Made by a program: the position numbers and the translations under genes
Shown: one piece after another, positions 48,317 through 59,726 of the stretch
Numbering within the stretch: position 1 is the stretch's first letter
Layout: each line of letters starts with the position of its first letter
The notes under the pieces: model-generated
Seen by the model: only the letters and a program-made list of their open reading frames with translations
Told to the model about the DNA's origin: nothing
Database searches by the model: none
Assembly (NCBI RefSeq): GCF_900637195.1
Contig: NZ_LR134356.1
Span: 1,116,001-1,180,000 of the forward strand
Direction of reading: 5' to 3'
DNA length: 64,000 bases
Source: Mycolicibacterium aurum
GTDB lineage: Bacteria; Actinomycetota; Actinomycetes; Mycobacteriales; Mycobacteriaceae

Positions 48317-49867
48317 ATGGAGAACGTCACTCAGTCCTTGCACCCTCGACGGCCGGTGAACACGCCGTCCGCTCCGCCCACCGAGGCGTCTCCGCCCGGC
48401 AGGCGGCGTAACCATGGACTCAAAGAGAACACCCTCGGTGTCCCCAGCATCTTCTTCTACATCATCGCCGCCGCGTCGCCGCTGACCGTCGTCGTCGCGC
48501 TGTACCCGATCATCATCGGAGCCGGTAACGGCGTCGGCATGCCCGGCGCGTTCGTCATCGCGGCGGTGGTGCTCATGATCTTCGCGGTCGGGTACGTCGC
48601 GATGAGCCGGCACGTCACCAACGCCGGCGCCTTCTACGCCTACGTCACGCTCGGGCTCGGCCGCGTCGCCGGCCTCGGGTCGGCGTCGCTGGCGATCTTC
48701 GCCTACAACGCCATCCAGGCCGGCCTGTACGGCGGATTCGGTTACTACGCCGCCGAACTGCTCAACCCTGCACTCGGGGTGAACATCCCCTGGTGGGTGT
48801 ACGCGTTCGTCGGTCTGCTGCTCTGTCTGGGCCTGGGCATCCAGGGTGTGCATTCGGGCGCCAAGGTGCTCGGAGTGTTCATGACCCTGGAAGTCACGAT
48901 GATCACGGTGCTCAGTGTGTTCAGTCTGTTCGGCGATGACGTTCCCGTGTCGGACTTCTCGCTGGAGCCGTTCAATCCGAGCGTGGTGCTCGGCGGGGCG
49001 CTGGGCGTGGCATTGATGTTCGCGCATGCATCGTTCATCGGGTTCGAGGGATCGGCCATCTACGGCGAGGAAGCCCGCGATCCGGCTCGGACCATTCCCC
49101 GCGCGACGTACCTGTCGATCGCTTTCATGGGCATCCTGTATGCAGTGTCGGGCTGGCTCATCATGAACGCGCTCGGGCTGGACAAGGTGGTGGCGATCGC
49201 CACCGACACGGGCGGCAACTTCATCTTCGTCGCCAGCGACACGATCATCGGCCACAACATCTCGCTGCTGTTCCAGATCCTGATCGTCACAGCGACTTTC
49301 GCCGCCATCGTCACCTTCCACAACAACGTCTCGCGGTACCTGTTCTCGCTCGGCCGCCAGACGCTGGTGTGGAAACCCCTGGGGTGGACGCTGCCGCGGC
49401 GGCAGACGCCGTGGGTGGCCTCGATCGTGCAGAGCCTGATGGTCGGCGTCGTCGTCGTCGCGTTCGCGATCGCCGGGCAGGACCCCTTCGCCACGTTGTT
49501 CACCTGGGCGACGGGGATCGGCACCATCGGCGTGATCCTGTCGCAACTGGTCGCCGGGATCGCGATCTTCGTGTTCTTCCGGAAGTCGGACGTCGACAAA
49601 CGCCGATGGAACACCGTGGTGGCACCGATCTTGGCCATCATCGGCCTGAGCGGCTTCTTCATCCTGACGCTCGACAGCCTGGACATCCTGCTGGGTGTGC
49701 ACGGCGCAACGGCCGCGCTGATGCTCTCCCTGGTGTTCATCGCTCTCGTGGCGGGTCTGGCATACGGCAACTACCTGCGGGTATTCGCACCGGAGAAGTA
49801 CGCCATGGTGGGCAGGGCGCTCAACGAACGCGATGTTCCCGAGCCGGCGCCCGAAGCGGTGCAGTAA
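48317..49867 (+). CDS. APC family amino acid/amine permease
   Basis: 516 aa with about 12 membrane segments; starts near GLKENTLGVPSIFFYIIAAA. AMSRHVTNAGAFYAYVTLGL and SFIGFEGSAIYGEEARDPAR are typical of APC permeases. It should import an amino acid, polyamine or other amino compound, pointing to the island's substrate class. It follows the aldolase after 98 bp that contain GTGCCC/GGGCAC arms (48239-48244, 48258-48263) but no gene. Confidence 0.9.
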   Translation: MENVTQSLHPRRPVNTPSAPPTEASPPGRRRNHGLKENTLGVPSIFFYIIAAASPLTVVVALYPIIIGAGNGVGMPGAFVIAAVVLMIFAVGYVAMSRHVTNAGAFYAYVTLGLGRVAGLGSASLAIFAYNAIQAGLYGGFGYYAAELLNPALGVNIPWWVYAFVGLLLCLGLGIQGVHSGAKVLGVFMTLEVTMITVLSVFSLFGDDVPVSDFSLEPFNPSVVLGGALGVALMFAHASFIGFEGSAIYGEEARDPARTIPRATYLSIAFMGILYAVSGWLIMNALGLDKVVAIATDTGGNFIFVASDTIIGHNISLLFQILIVTATFAAIVTFHNNVSRYLFSLGRQTLVWKPLGWTLPRRQTPWVASIVQSLMVGVVVVAFAIAGQDPFATLFTWATGIGTIGVILSQLVAGIAIFVFFRKSDVDKRRWNTVVAPILAIIGLSGFFILTLDSLDILLGVHGATAALMLSLVFIALVAGLAYGNYLRVFAPEKYAMVGRALNERDVPEPAPEAVQ

Positions 49868-49910
49868 CCATCTCTTAGCGAAAATCCCCGACCCGACCCG
49901 GAACTGCTGG

Positions 49911-49944
49911 GTACATTTGTACGCATCGATAAGTACAAATGTTC
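49911..49944. promoter_or_regulatory. Pair of TetR operator candidates
   Basis: GTACATTTGTAC (49911-49922) and GTACAAATGTTC (49933-49944) are two palindromic sites 22 bp apart. Together ACATTTGTAC (49913-49922) and GTACAAATGT (49933-49942) also form perfect 10-bp inverted arms. They lie 18-51 bp before the TetR start and would give autoregulation. Confidence 0.72.
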
Positions 49945-49961
49945 CTAACGAAAGGGCCATC

Positions 49962-50537
49962 GTGACCTCCGCTCCCCGGCGTGCACGTCGTCATGATCCG
50001 AACAGAAAGGAGCGCATCGTGGAGTCGGCGCTGACGGTGCTCGCGCGCGACGGCGTCGCCGGCATCACGCACCGGGCCATCGGCGAGGCCGCCGACATCC
50101 CTCTCGGCTCGATCACCTATCACTTCGCCACCCTGGACGACATCGTCAAACTCGCGTTCCAGACTCACGTGGAACGCCTGGCGACGCGATTCGAGGAGCG
50201 GCTGGCGTCGTGTGACGGGGACGCGGACCTCATCGAGTGCATCGCGTCGGCGATCACCGACGATCTCGCTGCCCACCCGAACGAACTGGCCGTGACGTAC
50301 GAGTTGTACGGCGACGCGGTGCGACGGGCGGACAACAAACGCATCACCCAGGCGTGGATGGAGCGTGCCGAGGACGCCCTGGCCCAACATTTCGACCGCG
50401 CCACCGCCCGCCTGCTCGACGTCGTCATCGAGGGACTGATGGTGCACATGTCCATTGCCCAACAACCGATTTCCAAGGATGCGGTACGCGCGCTCCTGAC
50501 CACGGCAGCCAACGCAGGCCCAGCCGCCACCGAATAG
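49962..50537 (+). CDS. TetR family transcriptional regulator
   Basis: 191 aa from the GTG at 49962; an in-frame upstream extension would run through the operator sites and the permease end. HTH: THRAIGEAADIPLGSITYHF (about residues 41-60). The SITYHF form and the long helical domain resemble regulators of small-molecule catabolism. First gene of the second part of the island; the aldehyde dehydrogenase follows after 27 bp. Confidence 0.88.
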   Translation: MTSAPRRARRHDPNRKERIVESALTVLARDGVAGITHRAIGEAADIPLGSITYHFATLDDIVKLAFQTHVERLATRFEERLASCDGDADLIECIASAITDDLAAHPNELAVTYELYGDAVRRADNKRITQAWMERAEDALAQHFDRATARLLDVVIEGLMVHMSIAQQPISKDAVRALLTTAANAGPAATE

Positions 50538-50564
50538 CCCCACAACCACTGGATAGGACTCGAC

Positions 50565-52001
50565 ATGACCCTGCACAGCAAGATGTTCATCGACGGCAGC
50601 TGGACCGATGCGTCCGACGGCGTGGTCGACCAGGTGCCTGCCCCGGCGACCGGGGAGGCGTTCGCCGAGATCGCCCACGGCACCGTCGCCGACGTCGACC
50701 GGGCGGTGGCCGCCGCCCACGCCGCATTTCCCGACTGGGCACGAACGCCGGTCGGGGAACGAGCCCGGGCATTCCTGAAACTCGCCGACCGGATCGAAGA
50801 GGACCAGCGCACGCTCGCCGAGATCGAATCGCGCAACGTCGGCAAGCCGATCGGGCTGGCGCTCGAAGAGATGGAGATGATCCCCGATCACCTGCGGTTC
50901 TTCGCCGGTGGCGCCCGCACCCTGGAAGGGCGCGCGGCCGCCGAGTTCGTCCGCGGCAAGACCAGCATCATCCGGCGCGACCCCCTGGGTGTCGTCGGCT
51001 CGGTGGCACCCTGGAATTACCCACTGCTGATGGCCATCTGGAAGATCTCGCCGGCGCTGCTCACCGGCAACACCCTGGTGCTCAAGCCCTCCGAGCACAC
51101 CCCGTTCTCGGTCCTGCGCCTCGCCGAACTGGCCGCCGACCTGTTCCCCGCCGGGGTGTTCAACGTCGTCACCGGAGACGGCGAGGACGTCGGCGCGCGG
51201 CTGGTCTCGCACCCCCTGGTCCGGATGTCCTCCCTCACCGGCTCCGTCGACACCGGCCGCGCCCTGATGCATGCCTCCGCCGACTCCAACCTCAAGCGGT
51301 TGCACCTCGAGCTCGGCGGCAAGGCGCCGGTCCTGGTGTACCCCGACGCGGACATCGCACTCACCGTCGCCAAGATCATGGAGGGTGCGTTCTGCAACTC
51401 CGGCCAGGACTGTATGGCGGCCTCGCGCGTCTATGTGCACGACTCGGTCCACGACGATCTGGTCTCGGGTCTCGAAAAGGCGGTCAAGGAACTCGATCTC
51501 GGTGACATCGCCGACGAGAACACCGCCATGGGGCCGGTGATCACCGCCGACCACCGGGACCGGGTCGAGGGATTCGTAGCCCGCGCGAAGGCCACCGGCC
51601 ACACCGAACTGATCCAGGGCGACAACCCCGGCACCGGCTTCTACACCGCCCCCACCGTCGTGGTCGGCGCACGCCAGGGCGACGAGATCGTCGGCACCGA
51701 GGTGTTCGGCCCCGTCACCTCCGTGACGAAGTTCGGCGACAATGACGACGTCATCGCCTGGGCCAACGACACCGAATACGGCCTCGCTGCCTCGGTGTTC
51801 ACCCAGGACATCGGCCGGGCCATGACCGCGTCCAGTGACCTGCAGTTCGGCACCGTCTGGGTCAACGACCATCTGCCCGTCACGCCGGAGATGCCCCACG
51901 GCGGGTTCAAGCAGTCGGGCAACGGCAAGGACATGTCGGTGTACGCGCTTGAGGAGTACACCGAGATCAAGCACGTCATGATCAACCGCGAGAGCGCGTG
52001 A
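50565..52001 (+). CDS. NAD(P)-dependent aldehyde dehydrogenase (betaine/aminobutyraldehyde-like)
   Basis: 478 aa. Full ALDH set: oxyanion Asn151 (VAPWNYPLLMAIWK), general-base Glu249 (HLELGGKAPVLVYPDAD) and nucleophile Cys283 (AFCNSGQDCMAASRVY). The NSGQDC context is typical of betaine- and 4-aminobutyraldehyde-type enzymes. It would oxidise an aldehyde, possibly an amino aldehyde, to the acid. The next gene starts 1 bp after the stop. Confidence 0.9.
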   Translation: MTLHSKMFIDGSWTDASDGVVDQVPAPATGEAFAEIAHGTVADVDRAVAAAHAAFPDWARTPVGERARAFLKLADRIEEDQRTLAEIESRNVGKPIGLALEEMEMIPDHLRFFAGGARTLEGRAAAEFVRGKTSIIRRDPLGVVGSVAPWNYPLLMAIWKISPALLTGNTLVLKPSEHTPFSVLRLAELAADLFPAGVFNVVTGDGEDVGARLVSHPLVRMSSLTGSVDTGRALMHASADSNLKRLHLELGGKAPVLVYPDADIALTVAKIMEGAFCNSGQDCMAASRVYVHDSVHDDLVSGLEKAVKELDLGDIADENTAMGPVITADHRDRVEGFVARAKATGHTELIQGDNPGTGFYTAPTVVVGARQGDEIVGTEVFGPVTSVTKFGDNDDVIAWANDTEYGLAASVFTQDIGRAMTASSDLQFGTVWVNDHLPVTPEMPHGGFKQSGNGKDMSVYALEEYTEIKHVMINRESA

Positions 52002-52002
52002 C

Positions 52003-52329
52003 ATGACCGTCAGTGCCATCAACATGTTCCGGCTGCGGCCCGGGGTGACCACAGCCGATTTCGAAAACTTCTCGGTGGAACTCGACCGGCCCCGATGCCT
52101 GGCTCTCGACGTGGTCCTCGGCTTCGAGGTCTACTTCGTCGACGAGGCCGACCCTTCCGACATCGACGTCATCGAGGTGATGACGGTGGCCTCCTGGCCG
52201 GAGTGGGAGAGGGTCCGAGACTCCGCACCCGAGCTCGCAGACGTCGTCGCGCGCTTCGGCGAACTCGTCGAGCCGGGCAGCGTCACCACCGTGCTCACCC
52301 GCAATTCCCCTCTATCCCAGGAGATCTAG
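52003..52329 (+). CDS. Small dimeric alpha/beta-barrel protein (RedY/HapK-like)
   Basis: 108 aa. INMFRLRPGVTTADFENFSV, followed by EVYFVDEADPSDIDVIEVMT and SWPEWERVRDSAPELADVVA, suggests a ferredoxin-like dimeric barrel of the kind annotated as RedY-like. Members of this fold include monooxygenases, isomerases and heme enzymes. No catalytic residue can be assigned. It is packed between the ALDH and the flavoprotein, with no gap, so it likely acts in the same pathway. Confidence 0.68.
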   Translation: MTVSAINMFRLRPGVTTADFENFSVELDRPRCLALDVVLGFEVYFVDEADPSDIDVIEVMTVASWPEWERVRDSAPELADVVARFGELVEPGSVTTVLTRNSPLSQEI

Positions 52330-54048
52330 ATGCCATCCGACTATGACGCCATCATCATCGGCGCGGGCCACAACGGCCTCGTCACCGCGAACTACCTGGC
52401 CCGCGCCGGCAAGAAGGTGCTGGTACTCGAGGCCAGGGACGTCGTCGGCGGTGCCTGCGTGACCGAGGAACTGATCCCCGGGTCGAAATGGTCGTCGTGC
52501 GCCTTCATCGCCGGCCTGCTGCGGCCGGAGATCATCGACGAACTCGAGCTGAGCAGGTTCGGCCTCGACCTGTACCAGGGTGACGCGTTGTCCTTCAGCC
52601 TGTTCCGTGACGGCACCTCCTTCACCATGTGGAAGGAGACCGACCGGACACTGCGCGAACTCGAGAAGCTCAACAAGAAGGACGCCCAGGCCTTTCTGGA
52701 CTTCGGGGTCCGGTTGCAGCGGTTCGCCGGTCTGGTCACTCCCTACCTGCTGAAGCCGCCACCGGAGCGCTCCGAGGTGTTCGCGGCCTTCGAGGCCGCC
52801 GGCGAGCAGACCCTGTTCGACGAGTTCACCCTGCTGTCGGTCCGCGATCTGCTGGACCGGTACTTCGAGGACGAGCGGCTCAAGAGCATGCTCACCTTCT
52901 TCGGGATGGTGTCGATCTTCGGCGGGCCGTCGACACCGGGTACCGCGTACACCTACGGCCACCACTCCTGGGGTGAATTCAACGGCAATTTCGGGCAATT
53001 CGGTTTGGCGCGCGGTGGCATGGGCGCGATCAGCGAGGCACTGGCGGCCGGGGCGCGACACCACGGCGCAACCATCCGTACCTCGTCACCGGTGGACAAG
53101 GTGATCGTCGAACGGGGGGTGGCCACCGGGGTCCGGTTGCGGGACGGCTCATCTGTCACGGCAACGCAGGTGTTCTCCAATGCCGACCCCAAGCGCTCGA
53201 TGCTGGGGTTGCTCGATCCGGGCGTGCTGTCACCGAAGCTGGTCCGCGACATCGAGAACATCGACACCCGCGGTTCGATGGCCAGGATCCATCTCCTGAT
53301 CGACGAACTGCCGCAGTACCTTCCGTTCACCGACGCATCCGCGGGCCCGCAGCACCACGGACACCAACTGCTGGGCCCCAGCCGGGAAGCCTTCGAGGAG
53401 GCTTACGAGGCGCAACGTCGGGGCACGTTCCCGAGCACCTTCGTCATCGAGGCCGTCACCCAATCGGTCACCGACGACTCGCTGGCCCCCGCGGGCCTGC
53501 ACACGATGACACTCGGCATTCAGCAGCTGCCCTCGGAACTGACCGGAACCACCTGGGCCGCCGAGAAGGAGAAGTGGGCCGACCTGGTGCTGGAGGATCT
53601 GTTCGGCTACGCGCCGAACCTTCGCGATCACATCCTCGACCGGGTCATCATCACCCCCGACGACCTGGACAACGAGTACCTGATCACCGACGGCAACATC
53701 TTCCACGGCAGCATGATGCTCGATCAGTTGTTCGGCGCCCGGCCGCTTCCCGAGTTGGCGAACTACCGGACCCCGGTGCGCAACTACTACCTGTGCGGCT
53801 CTGGTACGCATCCCGGCGGTGGCGTGATGGGGGCCAACGGACACAACGCCGCCAAGGTTGCACTCGCTGACGCCGCAGGGGTGTTGGCGCCCAAGGTGGC
53901 TCCGCGCTTGTCGGGCGGGAAGGCGCCCTGGCGGCAACGGACCGTCGGCGCGCTCATGTCCACCAAACCGGGCCGTTGGTTCGGCTACCAGGCCGCCCGC
54001 CAGCCTGCGCTGCGCAAGATCACCGCCTACGCCGCCCGCGTGCGGTGA
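52330..54048 (+). CDS. FAD-dependent oxidoreductase, phytoene-desaturase/PYROXD2-like
   Basis: 572 aa, starting directly after the previous stop. The dinucleotide-binding IIIGAGHNGLVTANYLARAG (8-27) and LVLEARDVVGGACVTEELIP are the CrtI/PYROXD2 pattern; the C-terminal FAD contact is LCGSGTHPGGGVMGANGHNA. Such enzymes desaturate or oxidise varied substrates; carotenoid neighbours are absent, so the substrate is open. Its stop overlaps the dehydratase GTG (GTGA). Confidence 0.87.
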   Translation: MPSDYDAIIIGAGHNGLVTANYLARAGKKVLVLEARDVVGGACVTEELIPGSKWSSCAFIAGLLRPEIIDELELSRFGLDLYQGDALSFSLFRDGTSFTMWKETDRTLRELEKLNKKDAQAFLDFGVRLQRFAGLVTPYLLKPPPERSEVFAAFEAAGEQTLFDEFTLLSVRDLLDRYFEDERLKSMLTFFGMVSIFGGPSTPGTAYTYGHHSWGEFNGNFGQFGLARGGMGAISEALAAGARHHGATIRTSSPVDKVIVERGVATGVRLRDGSSVTATQVFSNADPKRSMLGLLDPGVLSPKLVRDIENIDTRGSMARIHLLIDELPQYLPFTDASAGPQHHGHQLLGPSREAFEEAYEAQRRGTFPSTFVIEAVTQSVTDDSLAPAGLHTMTLGIQQLPSELTGTTWAAEKEKWADLVLEDLFGYAPNLRDHILDRVIITPDDLDNEYLITDGNIFHGSMMLDQLFGARPLPELANYRTPVRNYYLCGSGTHPGGGVMGANGHNAAKVALADAAGVLAPKVAPRLSGGKAPWRQRTVGALMSTKPGRWFGYQAARQPALRKITAYAARVR

Positions 54049-55799
54049 GCACACCGCCGGGCGGCTTGCGCAGCGCCAAATGGTTTGCCGGACAGAACGT
54101 TCCCGGCTTCGTCCACCGCTCTGCCATGCGGGCGTCCGGGTTCTCCCGGATGGCGTTCGAGGGTCGCCCGATCGTCGGCATCTGCAACTCGTGGTCTGAG
54201 GTTGTGAACTGCAACATGCACTTTCGGGGCCTGGCGGACTCGGTGCGGCGCGGCGTGCTGGCGGCGGGCGGATTTCCGCTGGAGTTCCCCACCATCTCAC
54301 TGGGTGAGCAGTTGATGAAGCCCACCACCATGTTGTTCCGCAATCTGATGGCGATGGATGTCGAGGAGTCGATCCGCGCCTACCCCTTCGACGCCGTGGT
54401 GCTGCTGGGTGGCTGCGACAAAACGGTGCCCGCGCAGCTGATGGGTGCCGCCAGCGCAGACGTTCCCGCGATCGTGCTGACCGGTGGGCCCGCCGCGCCT
54501 GCCGTCTTCCGGGGCAAGCAGCTCGGGGTCGGCACAGACCTGTGGGAGTACATCGACGACGTGCGGGCGGGCCGGATGTCGATGGCCGACTACGAGCAGT
54601 TGGAAGCCGCTGCCGGACCGTCGCGCGGGCATTGTCCGGAGATGGGCACCGCTTCCACGATGGCCACCATCGTCGAAGGCCTGGGCATGACACTGCCGGG
54701 CACCGCGGCGGTGCCCGCCATGGACTCACGCCGGCTCCAGGTGGCCGAGGAATGCGGCGCACGGGCCGTCGGCCTGGCCCTCGAGCAGCTCCGGCCGTCG
54801 CACGTCCTCACCGCCGAGGCCTTCGACAACGCCATCACGCTGATGCTTGCGGTGGGGGGCTCCACCAACGCGATCGTGCACCTGCTGGCCATCGCCGGCC
54901 GGGTGGGAGTGCCGTTGTCCCTGGACCGTTTCCACGAACTGTCCGCACGGACGCCGCTCGTGGTGAACGTCCGACCGGCCGGACAGCATCTCGTCGAGCA
55001 GGTCTTCCACGCCGGCGGAATCCCGGCGGTCATGAAGTCGGTGGAGTCCCTGCTGCACACCGGCGCTCTCACGGTCACCGGCAAGACCGTCTCGGAGAAC
55101 CTGCCGCCGAGCCCGGCCGCGGACACCACGGTCATCGCGCCGCTGAGTGCGCCGTTCCAGCCGGCGCAGGGCCTGGCGGTGGTGCGCGGCAACCTCGCCC
55201 CCAACGGTGCGGTGATCAAGTGCAGCGCGGCCACTCCGGAACTGCTGACGCATCGTGGTCCTGCGTTGGTGTTCGAGAACATGAAAGATCTGCTGGCGCG
55301 CTTCGACGACCCCGATCTGGACGTCACCGCGGATTCGGTACTGGTGCTGCGCAACGCCGGCCCGCGCGGCGCGCCCGGAATGCCGGAATGGGGTCAGTTG
55401 CCGATCCCCACCAAGTTGCTCAAGCAGGGCGTCACCGACATGGTGCGGATATCCGATGCCCGGATGAGCGGAACCGCTTACGGGACATGCGTTCTGCACG
55501 TCAGCCCGGAGTCGGCAGCGGGAGGTCCGCTGAGCCTGCTGCGTGACGGTGACATGATCACCCTGGACGCCCGTGCGGGGAAACTCGATGTCGCACTGAC
55601 GGACTCGCAGTGGGCGGAGCGACAGGCCGAATGCGATCGCGCCGCGGTGCCGCGCCCCGCGCGCGGGTACGCCGCCATGTACGTCGACCGGGTGTTGCAG
55701 GCCGACAGGGGCTGCGACTTCGACTTCCTCGTCGGGCGCTCGCAGAACCCGGCAGACGAACCAGACGCGGTCTTCGACGGCTGGGTGGGCGGCTGGTGA
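54045..55799 (+). CDS. IlvD/EDD family dehydratase (aldonate-type)
   Basis: 584 aa from the GTG in the GTGA overlap. Iron-sulfur ligands are seen in GICNSWSEVVNCN, LLGGCDKTVPAQLMG and RGHCPEMGTASTM, and VGGSTNAIVHLLAIAGR is conserved. The pattern is closer to sugar-acid dehydratases (arabonate, xylonate) than to biosynthetic IlvD. It would remove water from a 2,3-dihydroxy acid to give a 2-keto-3-deoxy acid. If the substrate also has a 4-OH, the product is the substrate type of the aldolase at 47214. Confidence 0.88.
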   Translation: MSTPPGGLRSAKWFAGQNVPGFVHRSAMRASGFSRMAFEGRPIVGICNSWSEVVNCNMHFRGLADSVRRGVLAAGGFPLEFPTISLGEQLMKPTTMLFRNLMAMDVEESIRAYPFDAVVLLGGCDKTVPAQLMGAASADVPAIVLTGGPAAPAVFRGKQLGVGTDLWEYIDDVRAGRMSMADYEQLEAAAGPSRGHCPEMGTASTMATIVEGLGMTLPGTAAVPAMDSRRLQVAEECGARAVGLALEQLRPSHVLTAEAFDNAITLMLAVGGSTNAIVHLLAIAGRVGVPLSLDRFHELSARTPLVVNVRPAGQHLVEQVFHAGGIPAVMKSVESLLHTGALTVTGKTVSENLPPSPAADTTVIAPLSAPFQPAQGLAVVRGNLAPNGAVIKCSAATPELLTHRGPALVFENMKDLLARFDDPDLDVTADSVLVLRNAGPRGAPGMPEWGQLPIPTKLLKQGVTDMVRISDARMSGTAYGTCVLHVSPESAAGGPLSLLRDGDMITLDARAGKLDVALTDSQWAERQAECDRAAVPRPARGYAAMYVDRVLQADRGCDFDFLVGRSQNPADEPDAVFDGWVGGW

Positions 55800-55811
55800 G
55801 AGCCGGATTGG

Positions 55812-57215
55812 TCACTCCCGGATCACGACGGAGTTGCCGACGCCGATGAAGGGGTCGCTGCACGAACCCGCACGACCACCACTGGTCGTCTTGTTGCAAC
55901 TGGTAATCGGAATCCCGAAGATCGTGACGTTGAAGTCGACCTTGAAGGTTGCCTGAGGGCTCGTGATGTAGACGGCTTCGGACAGGCCCCCGATGGGGAA
56001 GTAGTAGATCATCTCGAAGGACTGCAATCCGCCCGGCGGGATCCGCGTCCCGACGGCAGGAGGGTTGTACAACTTGTCGCCGAAGTCGGGGTTTTCGTAC
56101 CCGGTGACGTTCACCCAGTGGCTGGTCTGGTTGGAGACGAGAAATGCGGTCGTGACCGGCGCGGGCGAGGAAGTGAGCGGAGGCACCTCGGTCAGGACTT
56201 TGAGCACGGTTCGGTTGGGTTGAAACCCGAAGCCTGCTATCACATCACTGTAAGTGAGGCCGCGGTCATCGACGGCGACGGTGACGGTGTCGGTGTAGGC
56301 CCCGGCCGGGGCGTTCGCCGCTCGTTCGTATGTCCAGATTCCGTTGGAATCAACCGTGAGCCGGCCGAAAGCGCCTTGTTGTTCTACGAAGTAGCGTAAT
56401 TCGTCCCCGTCGGGGTCGGTGGCGTTGAGGGCCCCGATCACCACCCCCCGCTCCGGTCTGGTGATCAACTGCTTCGGATCAGCGATCGGTGCACCGTTGA
56501 GGTAGAAGTGTTCATACTTGCGGTAGATGGAGTTCAGGATTCCCAGCAGGAACGTCTTGAGCCGCGGCGAGGCCGGACCCTCGGCTACCTGTTGCGGCAG
56601 GGTCTCGCCGAACAGTTTGAGCAGGCGGGCCGCACGCGGGGTGGGAGGCGTCGGCGGCGTTGAGATCGCGGCGGTGGAGGCGGCCGTCGGCACCACAGTG
56701 GAGATATCGGCACTTGGCGATGTCGCGACCTCGGGCGCACCGAGGTCCACTTCGGTATGTGCGCCGCGAGGTGGTGAGTCATCCTCTGCCGGTTGAGGTT
56801 CGGAGGTGTCGATGGAACCGGGTATGTCCACCTCGGCCTCTGCCTCCACCTCGCCCCGATCCGAGTCGGAGTGATCCGAGAGCGTCGGTGTCTCTGAATC
56901 AAGTGTTGCTGAGGGTGTTTCGAGCTCTTCGGCCGATTCGTCACTCTCGGAACCGCTGTCTGCGTCAGGTGTGGAATCCGCGGAAGTCACCCCATCTCCG
57001 TCAGCTCCGGACGTCGACGGCGTATCGGAGTCGTCGCCGGTCGTGTCGCTGTCCTGCGGAGAGTGGGAAGCTGCGGTCGACGTGTCACCAGACTCTTGCG
57101 AAGACGCTGCGGCTACCCCCGCCGTTCCGGTCGCTACCGCCAATCCCAGCCCGAAGGTTACAGCGAACGTACCCAACGCTGCTGCACGCCGTGCCGAACC
57201 CGGGGTGGTTCCCAT
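55812..57215 (-). CDS. Secreted surface protein with acidic linker and VCBS/cadherin-like domain
   Basis: 467 aa from the ATG at 57215, which has AGGAGTTGAGGTCA in front; another in-frame ATG is at 57251. A signal peptide (ALGTFAVTFGLGLAVATG) leads to a Ser/Asp/Glu/Thr-rich disordered region (about residues 45-170). Then come a mycobacterial PTPRAARLLKLFGE-type segment, a VCBS/cadherin-like repeat (NATDPDGDELRYFV, GIWTYE, DTVTVAVDDRG) and a beta-rich C-terminal domain with two cysteines. Likely a cell-envelope or secreted adhesin-like protein; function unknown. The 131 bp upstream hold an AT-rich patch and no gene. Confidence 0.82.
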   Translation of the reverse strand: MGTTPGSARRAAALGTFAVTFGLGLAVATGTAGVAAASSQESGDTSTAASHSPQDSDTTGDDSDTPSTSGADGDGVTSADSTPDADSGSESDESAEELETPSATLDSETPTLSDHSDSDRGEVEAEAEVDIPGSIDTSEPQPAEDDSPPRGAHTEVDLGAPEVATSPSADISTVVPTAASTAAISTPPTPPTPRAARLLKLFGETLPQQVAEGPASPRLKTFLLGILNSIYRKYEHFYLNGAPIADPKQLITRPERGVVIGALNATDPDGDELRYFVEQQGAFGRLTVDSNGIWTYERAANAPAGAYTDTVTVAVDDRGLTYSDVIAGFGFQPNRTVLKVLTEVPPLTSSPAPVTTAFLVSNQTSHWVNVTGYENPDFGDKLYNPPAVGTRIPPGGLQSFEMIYYFPIGGLSEAVYITSPQATFKVDFNVTIFGIPITSCNKTTSGGRAGSCSDPFIGVGNSVVIRE

Positions 57216-57346
57216 TGACCTCAACTCCTGTTTCGACGACAACCCTGACAATAAATTTACTTCACCGTCAGTAATATGGTTCGGCGAACACCGGCGGTTG
57301 GTCAGGCCTTTTCCCGATGCTCATCGGCGGGCCTCCTGGACCTCGA

Positions 57347-59723
<2,377 letters not shown>

Positions 59724-59726
59724 TCG

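Noticed and set aside
48059..49960. Long minus-strand open frame of 633 codons
   Set aside because: It lies opposite the APC permease, is very rich in Arg, His, Asp and Gln, and has no recognisable domain; it is a high-GC antisense shadow.
49875..52052. Minus-strand open frame of 725 codons
   Set aside because: Antisense to the TetR and aldehyde dehydrogenase genes, with the codon-position pattern of a shadow and no family similarity.
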